This document shows, in pieces, positions 43,483-52,025 of a stretch of 64,000 nt of DNA. The translations under genes and the position numbers were made by a program. Location: contig CAMCHQ010000006.1 in the NCBI GenBank assembly GCA_945874765.1, positions 1-64,000 on the forward strand. The letters are read 5' to 3'. The stretch's first letter is position 1. Every line of letters starts with the position of its first letter. Source of the stretch: an uncultured Clostridia bacterium (GTDB lineage: Bacteria > Bacillota > Clostridia > Oscillospirales > Acutalibacteraceae). The notes beneath the pieces were generated by a model that did not search any database, was not told the DNA's origin, and worked only from the letters and a program-made list of their open reading frames with translations.

Positions 43483-44066
43483 TGGATATGTTTTATAAAA
43501 AACTATCTTTGTATTTATCAGAGAATCAAAATATTAGTAAAGATGATAAAGAATTATATGAATATGCTGCTAAAGTAGTGACTCATGGAATTATTAATAT
43601 TTTTATTACAATTTTAATTGGTATACTTTTTGGAATGTTAAAAGAATGCGTATGTTTATTTATAACTTTTTTCATTTTGAGAAAATTTACAGGTGGCTTA
43701 CATGCCAACAAATATATTTATTGTCTCATTAGTTCAATTGTTTTAATGATATTATCATTATTCATAATTCAATACTTAGAACAAAATTCTTGTCATATGT
43801 TGTTTTTAGGTATATTGATTGTTTTTACAATATTGATTTGGATTTTTGCGCCTATTGATAATAAAAGAAAGAAGCTATCAATTAAAGAGAAAAAGGTATA
43901 TAAATATTTTTCTGTGATTTTGTCATTGGTTTTTTTATTAATAGTTTTGTTTCTTATGTACAAAAACTTTATTATAGCGTATTCATTCGGTATTGGAGTA
44001 ATCATTACATCCATATTATTGATATTAGCCTTTTTTAAAGATAAGTTGTTGCAAATAGGTGGATAA
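43482..44066 (+). CDS. agrB: AgrB-like peptide-processing membrane protease (locus 2)
   Basis: A 194-residue polytopic membrane protein. The catalytic pair is in GGLHANKYIYC, His and Cys seven residues apart as in AgrB. No ribosome site precedes ATG 43482, which shares a base with the agrD2 stop, so translation is probably coupled to agrD2. It should cut the AgrD2 tail and release the cyclic peptide, perhaps with help from the ABC exporters directly downstream. Confidence 0.93.
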   Translation: MDMFYKKLSLYLSENQNISKDDKELYEYAAKVVTHGIINIFITILIGILFGMLKECVCLFITFFILRKFTGGLHANKYIYCLISSIVLMILSLFIIQYLEQNSCHMLFLGILIVFTILIWIFAPIDNKRKKLSIKEKKVYKYFSVILSLVFLLIVLFLMYKNFIIAYSFGIGVIITSILLILAFFKDKLLQIGG

Positions 44067-44067
44067 T

Positions 44068-45846
44068 ATGTTGTCTAATTTAAAATATATGTTATCAAAT
44101 TGGATTGAGTGGGATAAAAAAAGTTTACTTTTTTTCTTTGTCAGAGTCCCGGCTCTTGTTCTTCATCCGATTGTAACGGCATACATACCAAAGGCTATGA
44201 TTGACTGCATTGAAAAGGGTGTTACAACAGAGCGGTTAATTCTTGTTGTTGCACTTTTAAGTCTACTTTTAACCTTTACCATATGGATGGATCCATTTAT
44301 GAAGGAGCTTATCAGAGGCGGGGCAAGAATTGTAAGAATGCGCTATGCTGTTATGGCATTCCGAAAAAATCTTTCAACAGATTATGTAAACATAGAAAGC
44401 CTTGAGGGCAGAGAGCTGCACAAAAGAGCAGAAGCCTTTTACAATGCAAGGTTTTCATCGGGTGCAGATTTCATTGAAGAATGCAACAATTTTCTTGTTT
44501 GTATAATCGGCGTTATTGCATCTACCATTTTGATTTACAAAATCAACATTTTAATGATTCTGCTTATTCTTTTAACCTGCGTTGGCGAATTTATCATATT
44601 AAAGGTTTTAAATAAAAAGCAGAAAATAATGCTTGATGACAGTTCAAAGCTTTCATCAAAGCTTGATTATTTTTATAAATTGAGCAAAAGCAGTAATGCC
44701 TCTAAAGAAATTAAATTGTACGGCTTTCAGGATTATTTTATTTACACAGTTGCTAAAATCACATCTAATATTGAAAGAATAATTGCAAAATACACAAATC
44801 AAAGTGCGTCAGTAAGCGGAATAAGAGCAGTATTAAATCTGATTCGCCAGCTTATTTCTTATGTATATCTAATTTATCTTGTAACAATTGGCTGTTTAAC
44901 GGTATCAGAATTCGTTTTTTATTTTGGAATTATAACAGGCTTTTCAAACTGGATTGTTAACCTTGTTTTTTCTTACTCAAAAATTGAACGCAGTGCGTAC
45001 GACTGTGCCGTTTTTCGCAAATATATTGAAAGCGAAAATGAGAGCAAAGATAAGCCTAACGTTGATTTTAGCGATATTGAGTCTATTGAATTCATAGACG
45101 TTTCATTTACATATCCATCAGCTGAAAAAAGCACGATAAATAATATGTCCTTTAAAATAAACAAGGGCGAAAATATTGCAATAGTCGGCGAAAACGGAGC
45201 AGGTAAAACAACAGCAATTAAACTTCTCTGCGGTCTTTATTATCCTACAAGCGGCGATATACTCATTAACGGCAAAAGCAGCAGAGATTTTTCAAGCGAA
45301 AGTTACTTTGATTTGTTTTCAGCTGTTTTTCAGGACTATTTCTTTATGCCGATGACCATTGCTGAAAATATCAGTGCCAAAAAAGAATATGACAGGGAAA
45401 AACTTTATTCTGCATTTAAGGAAGCAGGCGTTTTGGAAAAGATAAATGCTTTGCCGGATAAGGAAAAATCATTAATGGATAAGAATGTTTATAAAAACGC
45501 AGTTGATTTTTCAGGCGGAGAAAAGCAAAAATTGCTTTTTGCAAAGGCTGTTTACAAGAATGCCCCTGTTCTGATTCTTGATGAACCGACAGCTGCGCTT
45601 GATCCGATTTCGGAGAACGAACTTTATCTGAAATATAATGAATTAACGGAAAACAAGATTTCGTTTTTCATTTCTCATAGGCTTTCTTCAACGAGATTCT
45701 GCAACAGGATTTTGTTTATCAAAGACGGCAGAATTGCTGAGAGCGGAACGCACGAGGAACTTATGGCACAGAAGGGTGCATATTACAGAATGTATCAGAT
45801 TCAGAGCTACTACTATAAGGAAATGGAGGTGGCTGTGAATGAGTAA
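44068..45846 (+). CDS. ABC exporter, fused membrane and ATPase domains (first)
   Basis: A 592-residue half-transporter: an N-terminal membrane domain of about six helices (residues 15-310) and an ATPase domain with Walker A GENGAGKTTAIKLL, signature FSGGEKQKLL and Walker B LILDEPTAALDP. Such pairs export peptides, lipids or small molecules. The start is ATG 44068 after AGGTGG. It overlaps the second transporter and follows agrB2 closely. The two probably work as a heterodimer to export the Agr peptide or the cargo product. Base composition is less AT-rich than the genes around it. Confidence 0.92.
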   Translation: MLSNLKYMLSNWIEWDKKSLLFFFVRVPALVLHPIVTAYIPKAMIDCIEKGVTTERLILVVALLSLLLTFTIWMDPFMKELIRGGARIVRMRYAVMAFRKNLSTDYVNIESLEGRELHKRAEAFYNARFSSGADFIEECNNFLVCIIGVIASTILIYKINILMILLILLTCVGEFIILKVLNKKQKIMLDDSSKLSSKLDYFYKLSKSSNASKEIKLYGFQDYFIYTVAKITSNIERIIAKYTNQSASVSGIRAVLNLIRQLISYVYLIYLVTIGCLTVSEFVFYFGIITGFSNWIVNLVFSYSKIERSAYDCAVFRKYIESENESKDKPNVDFSDIESIEFIDVSFTYPSAEKSTINNMSFKINKGENIAIVGENGAGKTTAIKLLCGLYYPTSGDILINGKSSRDFSSESYFDLFSAVFQDYFFMPMTIAENISAKKEYDREKLYSAFKEAGVLEKINALPDKEKSLMDKNVYKNAVDFSGGEKQKLLFAKAVYKNAPVLILDEPTAALDPISENELYLKYNELTENKISFFISHRLSSTRFCNRILFIKDGRIAESGTHEELMAQKGAYYRMYQIQSYYYKEMEVAVNE

Positions 45847-47662
45847 TATGAAAACAGTTTTTAAAATTTATAAGGAAATCCAAAGCCTTGAAAAAAAAGT
45901 TTTGCCGGCTGTAACCGTTCAGTCAATTGTTTCATCGCTTAAGCCATTTATAAACATACTGTTTACAGCTAAAATTATAAATCTATTGAGTGACGGCAAG
46001 GATTTCAAAAACATTATGCTCTACATAGCAATTGCTGTTGCAATAAACTTTATCCTGTTTTTCCTTGGCAGTTTTTTGGATGAATACAGCCAGAATTTAA
46101 GAAATCTTTTGTTGAATAAAGAAAACAAAAAGGTTGCATCCAAGTTGTTCGGAACAGAATATCAGAAGCTTGAAAACAGCGAATATAAAGAGCTTATTCA
46201 CAAGCACGAAGAGGCTGAAAAAAGCAGATGGTCTCGCTTTCCCTATTTTGTATGGACAACATACAGATTTTTAAATGGCTTATTTACCTTAATCATTTCA
46301 GTTATTATCATTTTCCCTCTTCTTAAGGTTGGATTTACAAGAACAGGAGATACCTTTTTTGAAAAGCCGATATTTCTGATTACTATAATCAGCGCAATCC
46401 TTGCAATGGCTGTTATTATTCTTCTTGTGGCAGTAAATATCAATAAATCATATTTAAAGGCAAACGAAAGCTATGCTGAACTAGACAGGATTTTTTATTC
46501 ATTACTTGACATTTTCGGAGATTACAGAACGGGCAAGGAAATTAGAATTTACAAGGAGCAGGATTTAATAGATAGCATTGCTACAAGCAAGATTTTAACA
46601 GACGGCGAAAAGACACTCCGTAAAATCTCCATGCACACAGCAAAGGCAAGCTCTTTTGTTGCGCTACTCGGTGCAGTAGTCGGATTTGGTGTTTATTTGT
46701 TTATTGGCATTAAAGGCTTACTTGGTCTTTTTAGTATAGGCTCGCTTGTACTTTACTGCGGTTCGTTTATGCAGATTATAAATGGCATTATGATGATGGC
46801 TAACACATTTGGAAAACTTCAGGAAATTATACCGCTTGCAAAATGCTATTTTGAAATTCTTGATATGAAAGATGATATGGAATATGGCGAAAAGGAGATT
46901 GACTTAACAGATAAGTTTGAAATAGAATTCAGGAATGTTTCTTTTAAATATCCGAATGCCGAAAATTATTCATTAAAGAACATTAATATCAAAATCAAAA
47001 ACGGCGAAAAACTTGCGGTAGTCGGCAGAAACGGTAGCGGTAAAACAACATTTATTAAACTGCTTTGCAGACTCTATGATGCAACTGAAGGTGAAATTCT
47101 GATTAATGATATAAACATTAAGGAATATTCAAAAAACGGTATCATGAAGCTTTATTCCGTTGTTTTTCAGGATTTCAAAATCTTTTCAACAACGCTTTCG
47201 CAGAACATTTCAGCAGGCGAAGCATATGATTATGATAAACTTTATAAAGTGCTTGATGAAGCTAATATCAAAGATAGAGTGCTGAAAATGGAGCATAAGG
47301 AAAACACTTATCTTTATAAGGATTTAGACAAGTCAGGCATTGAGATTTCAGGCGGCGAGGCACAAAAGCTTGCTCTTGCAAGAGCTTTATACAAGGATGC
47401 ACCGATTGTTATTCTTGACGAGCCTACGGCGGCACTTGATCCGATTGCCGAAAATGAAATATACAGCCGATTTAATTCCTTTATTGAAAGCAAAACAGCA
47501 ATTTATATTTCTCACCGATTATCAAGCTGTGCGTTCTGTAACAGTATTGCAGTATTTGACAAAGCTGAATTAGTTGAAACAGGAACACACCATCAGCTGA
47601 TTGAAAAAAACGGTAAATACAGCGAGTTATGGAACGCACAGGCGCAGTATTATTTAATTTGA
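45839..47662 (+). CDS. ABC exporter, fused membrane and ATPase domains (second)
   Basis: A 607-residue half-transporter of the same build: membrane domain then ATPase domain with Walker A GRNGSGKTTFIKLL, signature ISGGEAQKLALA and Walker B VILDEPTAALDP. Both halves keep the key ATPase motifs, so both nucleotide sites could be active. ATG 45839 follows GGAGGTGG and overlaps the previous gene by 8 nt. No peptidase domain of the bacteriocin-exporter type is present, so a leader-cleaving role is not supported. Confidence 0.92.
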   Translation: MSNMKTVFKIYKEIQSLEKKVLPAVTVQSIVSSLKPFINILFTAKIINLLSDGKDFKNIMLYIAIAVAINFILFFLGSFLDEYSQNLRNLLLNKENKKVASKLFGTEYQKLENSEYKELIHKHEEAEKSRWSRFPYFVWTTYRFLNGLFTLIISVIIIFPLLKVGFTRTGDTFFEKPIFLITIISAILAMAVIILLVAVNINKSYLKANESYAELDRIFYSLLDIFGDYRTGKEIRIYKEQDLIDSIATSKILTDGEKTLRKISMHTAKASSFVALLGAVVGFGVYLFIGIKGLLGLFSIGSLVLYCGSFMQIINGIMMMANTFGKLQEIIPLAKCYFEILDMKDDMEYGEKEIDLTDKFEIEFRNVSFKYPNAENYSLKNINIKIKNGEKLAVVGRNGSGKTTFIKLLCRLYDATEGEILINDINIKEYSKNGIMKLYSVVFQDFKIFSTTLSQNISAGEAYDYDKLYKVLDEANIKDRVLKMEHKENTYLYKDLDKSGIEISGGEAQKLALARALYKDAPIVILDEPTAALDPIAENEIYSRFNSFIESKTAIYISHRLSSCAFCNSIAVFDKAELVETGTHHQLIEKNGKYSELWNAQAQYYLI

Positions 47663-47766
47663 TACTTTAATTTTGTATATTCAATAATAAAATTATTATT
47701 AGTAGTATTAGAAATTATACTATTTAATAAAATAATATTTCAATGATAAATGTGAAGGTGATAATC

Positions 47767-48855
47767 ATGAATATATTGGAAGATGATATAAATAAACTAA
47801 TTTTGAATATGAAAGAAAGACAAGATTCTGTACATTATTATTCATATATTAAGAATCCCAAAAACCTTATTTATTGTAATGATGAAAGCAATAAAATAAT
47901 TAATGATAAAAAAAGTATATTATTTAGGCAAAAAGCTAAGGAAAAAATAATTGAGGAAGAATTAGATTTGTTTGATTCATTTGGAATTGAAATTATTGGA
48001 ATCAAAGGTCCTTTTATAAAAGATGAATATTATGGGGAAATTCCAAGAGTTTATAATGATTTGGATTTATTAGTGAGAAGTGATGATGCAAAATATTTTT
48101 ATGAAAAATTAAAGAATTGTGGGTATAAAATAAAAAGCAAAACATTTTATGATAATCCAATAATAAATATGAAATTATTACCAAAATTATATATGGAAAA
48201 TACTCAAACTTTAATGCTGTACAATAAAGAAAAAGGTGTTTCTATAGATCTTCATTCAAATTTAAATATAACTAATGCACATTTTACAAAAACTACTACT
48301 AAATTTTCGACAGAAGAGTTTTTTGAAAATTCTAAACAATTTAAGAGTTTTAGTAATATAAAGCAATTAGACATTTATGACAATCTTTGCTATATAATTA
48401 GGCATTTATTAAAACATCATATATTCTATGGGAAAACACAAATTGGCTTGAAAACATTTATACAACATATAATGGATTTTGCTGTGATTGTGAATTCTGA
48501 AAACTTTTCTGAAAAACATTTTATTGAAAGAATAATTAAATACAATCTTTCAGCTGAATCTGTTTTTTGTATCAATCTTTATAATAGTATATTTTTAAAT
48601 TGCAGAATAATAGGAATTGAAGAATTTTATAAAATATACAAAAGTATAGAAAAATCTTGTAAATGGAGATCTATATTAGAAACTTCTTTAAATATGGATA
48701 TAACGGATTTGATGATTGGTAATTTTTGTTTTGATTTTCCCATTTTATATCACTGTGTTGAATTCTGTCAGAATATTAAAAACAAAAAATTAGGATGGTT
48801 TTTGCAAGCCTTGATAGTTAATCCATTTGCATTAAAATACATATCAAGTAAATAG
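47767..48855 (+). CDS. Nucleotidyltransferase-like protein (NTP_transf_5 type)
   Basis: A 362-residue soluble protein. The segment IGIKGPFIKDEYYGEIPRVY followed by NDLDLLVRSDDAKYF contains the D-x-D pair of the nucleotidyltransferase fold, and GVSIDLHSNL supplies a third acidic residue. This fits the uncharacterised nucleotidyltransferase family (my recollection of PF14907), seen in capsule and peptide-natural-product clusters. The start is ATG 47767 after AAGGTG. It begins a much more AT-rich gene set than the transporters. The substrate is unknown. Confidence 0.75.
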   Translation: MNILEDDINKLILNMKERQDSVHYYSYIKNPKNLIYCNDESNKIINDKKSILFRQKAKEKIIEEELDLFDSFGIEIIGIKGPFIKDEYYGEIPRVYNDLDLLVRSDDAKYFYEKLKNCGYKIKSKTFYDNPIINMKLLPKLYMENTQTLMLYNKEKGVSIDLHSNLNITNAHFTKTTTKFSTEEFFENSKQFKSFSNIKQLDIYDNLCYIIRHLLKHHIFYGKTQIGLKTFIQHIMDFAVIVNSENFSEKHFIERIIKYNLSAESVFCINLYNSIFLNCRIIGIEEFYKIYKSIEKSCKWRSILETSLNMDITDLMIGNFCFDFPILYHCVEFCQNIKNKKLGWFLQALIVNPFALKYISSK

Positions 48856-48972
48856 TATTAAGGTTTATTATTTGTAGATTTAGTAGTAAAATCAGTATTT
48901 ATTAGAATTTTTTATTTGAATGAGTAAATTGGAAATAGTCAAAAATAATAAAACAAAATTGAGGAATTAAAT

Positions 48973-49860
48973 ATGAATAAAACAATTAACAACATTTATG
49001 TTGTAGCTGAAATAGGATGCAATCATATGGGAGATATGAATATAGCTAAAAAAATGATAGAAATAGCAGCTCTATATTGTAATGTAAATGCAGTTAAATT
49101 TCAAAAACGATGCATTAAAGAGTTGTTAAATGACCAACAATATAATGCTCCACACCCTAATCCAAAAAATGCGTTTGGCAAAACATATGGAAAACATAGG
49201 GAAGCACTAGAATTTAACATAGCACAGCACAAAGAACTTTTTGATTATTGTAAAGAAAATAATATTACATATACCGCTTCGGTTTGGGATTTTACATCGG
49301 CTATGGAAATAGCTTCATTGCAACCGAAATACATAAAGATACCATCGGCATCAAACACAAATTATCACATGCTAAAATGGTTATGTGAAAATTATTTTGG
49401 TGAAATACATTTATCGTTGGGAATGACTTCTCTTGAAGAGGAAGAAAATATTATTAAATTATTCATTGATTCTCATAGAAACAAAGATTTAGTGCTTTAT
49501 GCTTGCACTTCTGGTTACCCTGTTCCATATAATGAAACGTGTATAATGGAAATTATTAGGCTTAAAGAAAAATATGGTGATATTATTAAAAAAATTGGTT
49601 ACTCAGGACATCATATTGGTATATCTATTGATAACGCAATAGCAGCACTTGGCGCAGAAGTGATAGAACGTCATTTTACACTTAATAAAGATTGGAAAGG
49701 TACTGATCATAAAGCATCACTACTACCAAATGAGATGAAGGAATTAGTGAATGAACTAAAATTAATTCCTGAAATTATGTGTTACAAACAAGAAGAAATT
49801 TTGCCTATTGAAAAAATACAAAGAACAAAGTTAAAAACTTACAAGGAAATATATGTATGA
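48973..49860 (+). CDS. neuB: NeuB-like nonulosonic acid synthase without a SAF domain
   Basis: A 295-residue TIM-barrel enzyme. VVAEIGCNHMGDMNIAKKMI, VKFQKR, KIPSASNTNY and GYSGHHIGISIDNAIAALGA, then VIERHFTLNKDWKGTDHKAS, follow the NeuB pattern. NeuB enzymes join phosphoenolpyruvate to an N-acetyl hexosamine to make sialic, legionaminic or pseudaminic acid. The usual C-terminal SAF (antifreeze-like) domain of about 60 residues is missing, which may change substrate binding. The next gene overlaps it (ATGA) and encodes the matching cytidylyltransferase. Confidence 0.87.
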   Translation: MNKTINNIYVVAEIGCNHMGDMNIAKKMIEIAALYCNVNAVKFQKRCIKELLNDQQYNAPHPNPKNAFGKTYGKHREALEFNIAQHKELFDYCKENNITYTASVWDFTSAMEIASLQPKYIKIPSASNTNYHMLKWLCENYFGEIHLSLGMTSLEEEENIIKLFIDSHRNKDLVLYACTSGYPVPYNETCIMEIIRLKEKYGDIIKKIGYSGHHIGISIDNAIAALGAEVIERHFTLNKDWKGTDHKASLLPNEMKELVNELKLIPEIMCYKQEEILPIEKIQRTKLKTYKEIYV

Positions 49861-51020
49861 ATGTAGCTTTAATACCAGTGCGTGGAGGTAGCAAGTCTAT
49901 ACCTTATAAAAATATTAAGTATATAAATGGAAAACCATTAATATTTTGGACTTTAAAAGCAGCTAGTGAATGTAAATATATTGATGCTATTTATGTAGCT
50001 ACAGAAGATTCTAAAATCAAAAAAACAGTGGAAGAATTTCATTTTAAAAAAGCAAAGGTTATAACAAGAAGTCATGAAAGTGCATCTGATACAGCATCAA
50101 CAGAAATTGTTATGTTGGAATTTGCAGAACAATATGATTTTGATAATATTGTATTAATACAAGCAACCTCACCATTATTAACTGCTCTTGATTTAAATCA
50201 AGGCTTTGAAAAAATGTGTAATCAAAATATTGATAGTGTGTTATCTGTTGTTGAACAAAAAAGATTCATTTGGAAAAATATAAAAGATGGAAGTGTTAAA
50301 CCTCAAAATTATGATGTATATTATCGTCCAAGGAGACAAGATTTTGAAGGCGTTCTTGTTGAAAATGGAGCATTTTACATTACAAAAAAAGATTTTCTTA
50401 TAAAATATAAAAGTCGTATATCTGGAAATATTGGTGCAGTAAGAATGCCAGAAAATACATATTTTGAGATTGATGAACCAGAAGATTTTACGATTATAGA
50501 AACACTTATGAAAATTCGGGACAGTAAAAAGGTACGCAGTACAAATATCCAAAAAATAAAATTGTTTCTAACGGATTGTGATGGCTGTTTAACTGATGGA
50601 GGAATGTATATATCGGACAATGGTTGTGAAATTAAGAAATTTAATGCACAAGACGGAAAAGGATTACAATTATTAAGGGAAAGTGATGTTAAGACAGGTA
50701 TTATTACAGGTGAAACATCTAATTTAATTAATGAAAGAGCTAAAAAACTGAAGATTGACTATTTGAAAATGGGGATTGTTGATAAGAAATCAATAGTATG
50801 TGATTTGTGTGAAGAAATGAAAATCACTCCGAATCAGGTAGCATATGTCGGTGATGATATTAATGATTTAGAAGTTATTAATATGGTTGGAGTTGGTTGT
50901 TGTGTTAACAATGCAATGGAATGTGTAAAGAACATAGCTGATTATATTTCACCATATTCTGGTGGAAGTGGTGCCGTTAGAGATTGTATTGAACACTTAT
51001 ATAGAAATAATTTAATATAA
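49857..51020 (+). CDS. neuA: NeuA-like cytidylyltransferase fused to HAD phosphatase
   Basis: A 387-residue fusion. Residues 1-225 form a CMP-nonulosonate cytidylyltransferase (IPVRGGSKSIPYKNIKYING, IYVATEDSKI, LIQATSPLL). Residues about 230-387 are a KdsC-like HAD domain with LTDCDGCLTDGG and AYVGDDINDLEV motifs. Together with NeuB this gives phosphate removal and CMP activation of a nonulosonic acid; the same fusion type occurs in animal CMP-sialate synthetases. No N-acetyl hexosamine epimerase (NeuC) is seen, so the precursor must come from elsewhere. Confidence 0.88.
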   Translation: MNVALIPVRGGSKSIPYKNIKYINGKPLIFWTLKAASECKYIDAIYVATEDSKIKKTVEEFHFKKAKVITRSHESASDTASTEIVMLEFAEQYDFDNIVLIQATSPLLTALDLNQGFEKMCNQNIDSVLSVVEQKRFIWKNIKDGSVKPQNYDVYYRPRRQDFEGVLVENGAFYITKKDFLIKYKSRISGNIGAVRMPENTYFEIDEPEDFTIIETLMKIRDSKKVRSTNIQKIKLFLTDCDGCLTDGGMYISDNGCEIKKFNAQDGKGLQLLRESDVKTGIITGETSNLINERAKKLKIDYLKMGIVDKKSIVCDLCEEMKITPNQVAYVGDDINDLEVINMVGVGCCVNNAMECVKNIADYISPYSGGSGAVRDCIEHLYRNNLI

Positions 51021-51039
51021 TACTTTTAGAGGGAATGAT

Positions 51040-52020
51040 ATGAAGGTTTATCAAAAAGATGAAGGTTTTTATAGATATATAGATGTATTTCTTTTACAAG
51101 AAATGAAAGAAAATGGATTTAATAGATTTGATATAATTGTGCGTTTGTTAGCCATAGAGAATTATTACGAAAAAAATGTTTATGGATTTAATCTCTATGA
51201 TTTAATGCAAAAAGAACGATTTAAACAAAAACCATATATATGCGAGGCACAAGAGAAAAATAGTTGTAAAAAATTTCAAAGGTTGATTAGAAGTGTAGAG
51301 AGCAAGGGATATATGAACAATGAAAATCCGTTGATTTTAAATGATTGTAATCATTTAATTAATGGATCACATAGATTAGCATTGTGTTTTTTTCATAATA
51401 TTGATTTAGTGAAATGTGCATATTCACATAAAGATGATGTATATCATGATCATATTAAATATGATTTAAGCTGGTTTGAAAAATGTTTTAATAAAGAAGA
51501 ATGTTTGATTATTAAACAGAGGATGTTAGAACTTATTAGAGAAAGAGGATTTCTGACATATTCAATAATATGGCCCTGTGCATATTCACTGATAGATAAA
51601 ATTGAAAATATACTTTTACAATTTTTTGATATAGTTTCATATTATGATTTAAACTTTGATAATGAACGAAACCTAAAAAAATTTGTAAAATTAGTATATT
51701 CTAATGATCCTTATAGAGCTGAAAGAGTTAATGATAAATTAGTTAATTTTAATTACAATGAAGAAAATAAGTGTATAAGAATGTATCAATTGAAATATTA
51801 TACACAAGATGAGCTGATAAAAAATGTAATATATGAAGGAAAAGATATGCGGTTTAATACAATTGAGTATTTACAGAATACAAAACATACAATTAGAAGT
51901 GCAATAAAAGAAATAATGAAAGAATATGTTTTTGATAATGCATTTCATTGTGGGCAAACAATTAGTGAAAATATTTTTCTTCAACAAATATATGAACAAT
52001 ATCAGAATGAAATGGTATAA
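51040..52020 (+). CDS. Unknown protein with a ParB-like 'GSHRL' motif
   Basis: A 326-residue soluble protein. The segment LILNDCNHLINGSHRLALCF resembles the loop of ParB/sulfiredoxin-fold proteins (dG.HRla...), a fold also used by some small-molecule kinases; this is a weak clue. The rest is Lys/Tyr-rich and helical without further motifs. ATG follows AGAGGG. It lies between neuA and the tandem pyruvate-kinase-like gene, in the same direction, with 5 nt to the next gene. Confidence 0.55.
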   Translation: MKVYQKDEGFYRYIDVFLLQEMKENGFNRFDIIVRLLAIENYYEKNVYGFNLYDLMQKERFKQKPYICEAQEKNSCKKFQRLIRSVESKGYMNNENPLILNDCNHLINGSHRLALCFFHNIDLVKCAYSHKDDVYHDHIKYDLSWFEKCFNKEECLIIKQRMLELIRERGFLTYSIIWPCAYSLIDKIENILLQFFDIVSYYDLNFDNERNLKKFVKLVYSNDPYRAERVNDKLVNFNYNEENKCIRMYQLKYYTQDELIKNVIYEGKDMRFNTIEYLQNTKHTIRSAIKEIMKEYVFDNAFHCGQTISENIFLQQIYEQYQNEMV

Positions 52021-52025
52021 TAGCT

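Noticed and set aside
44068-47662. Bacteriocin exporter with leader peptidase
   Set aside because: Neither protein has an N-terminal C39 peptidase domain, and no double-Gly precursor peptide was seen nearby.
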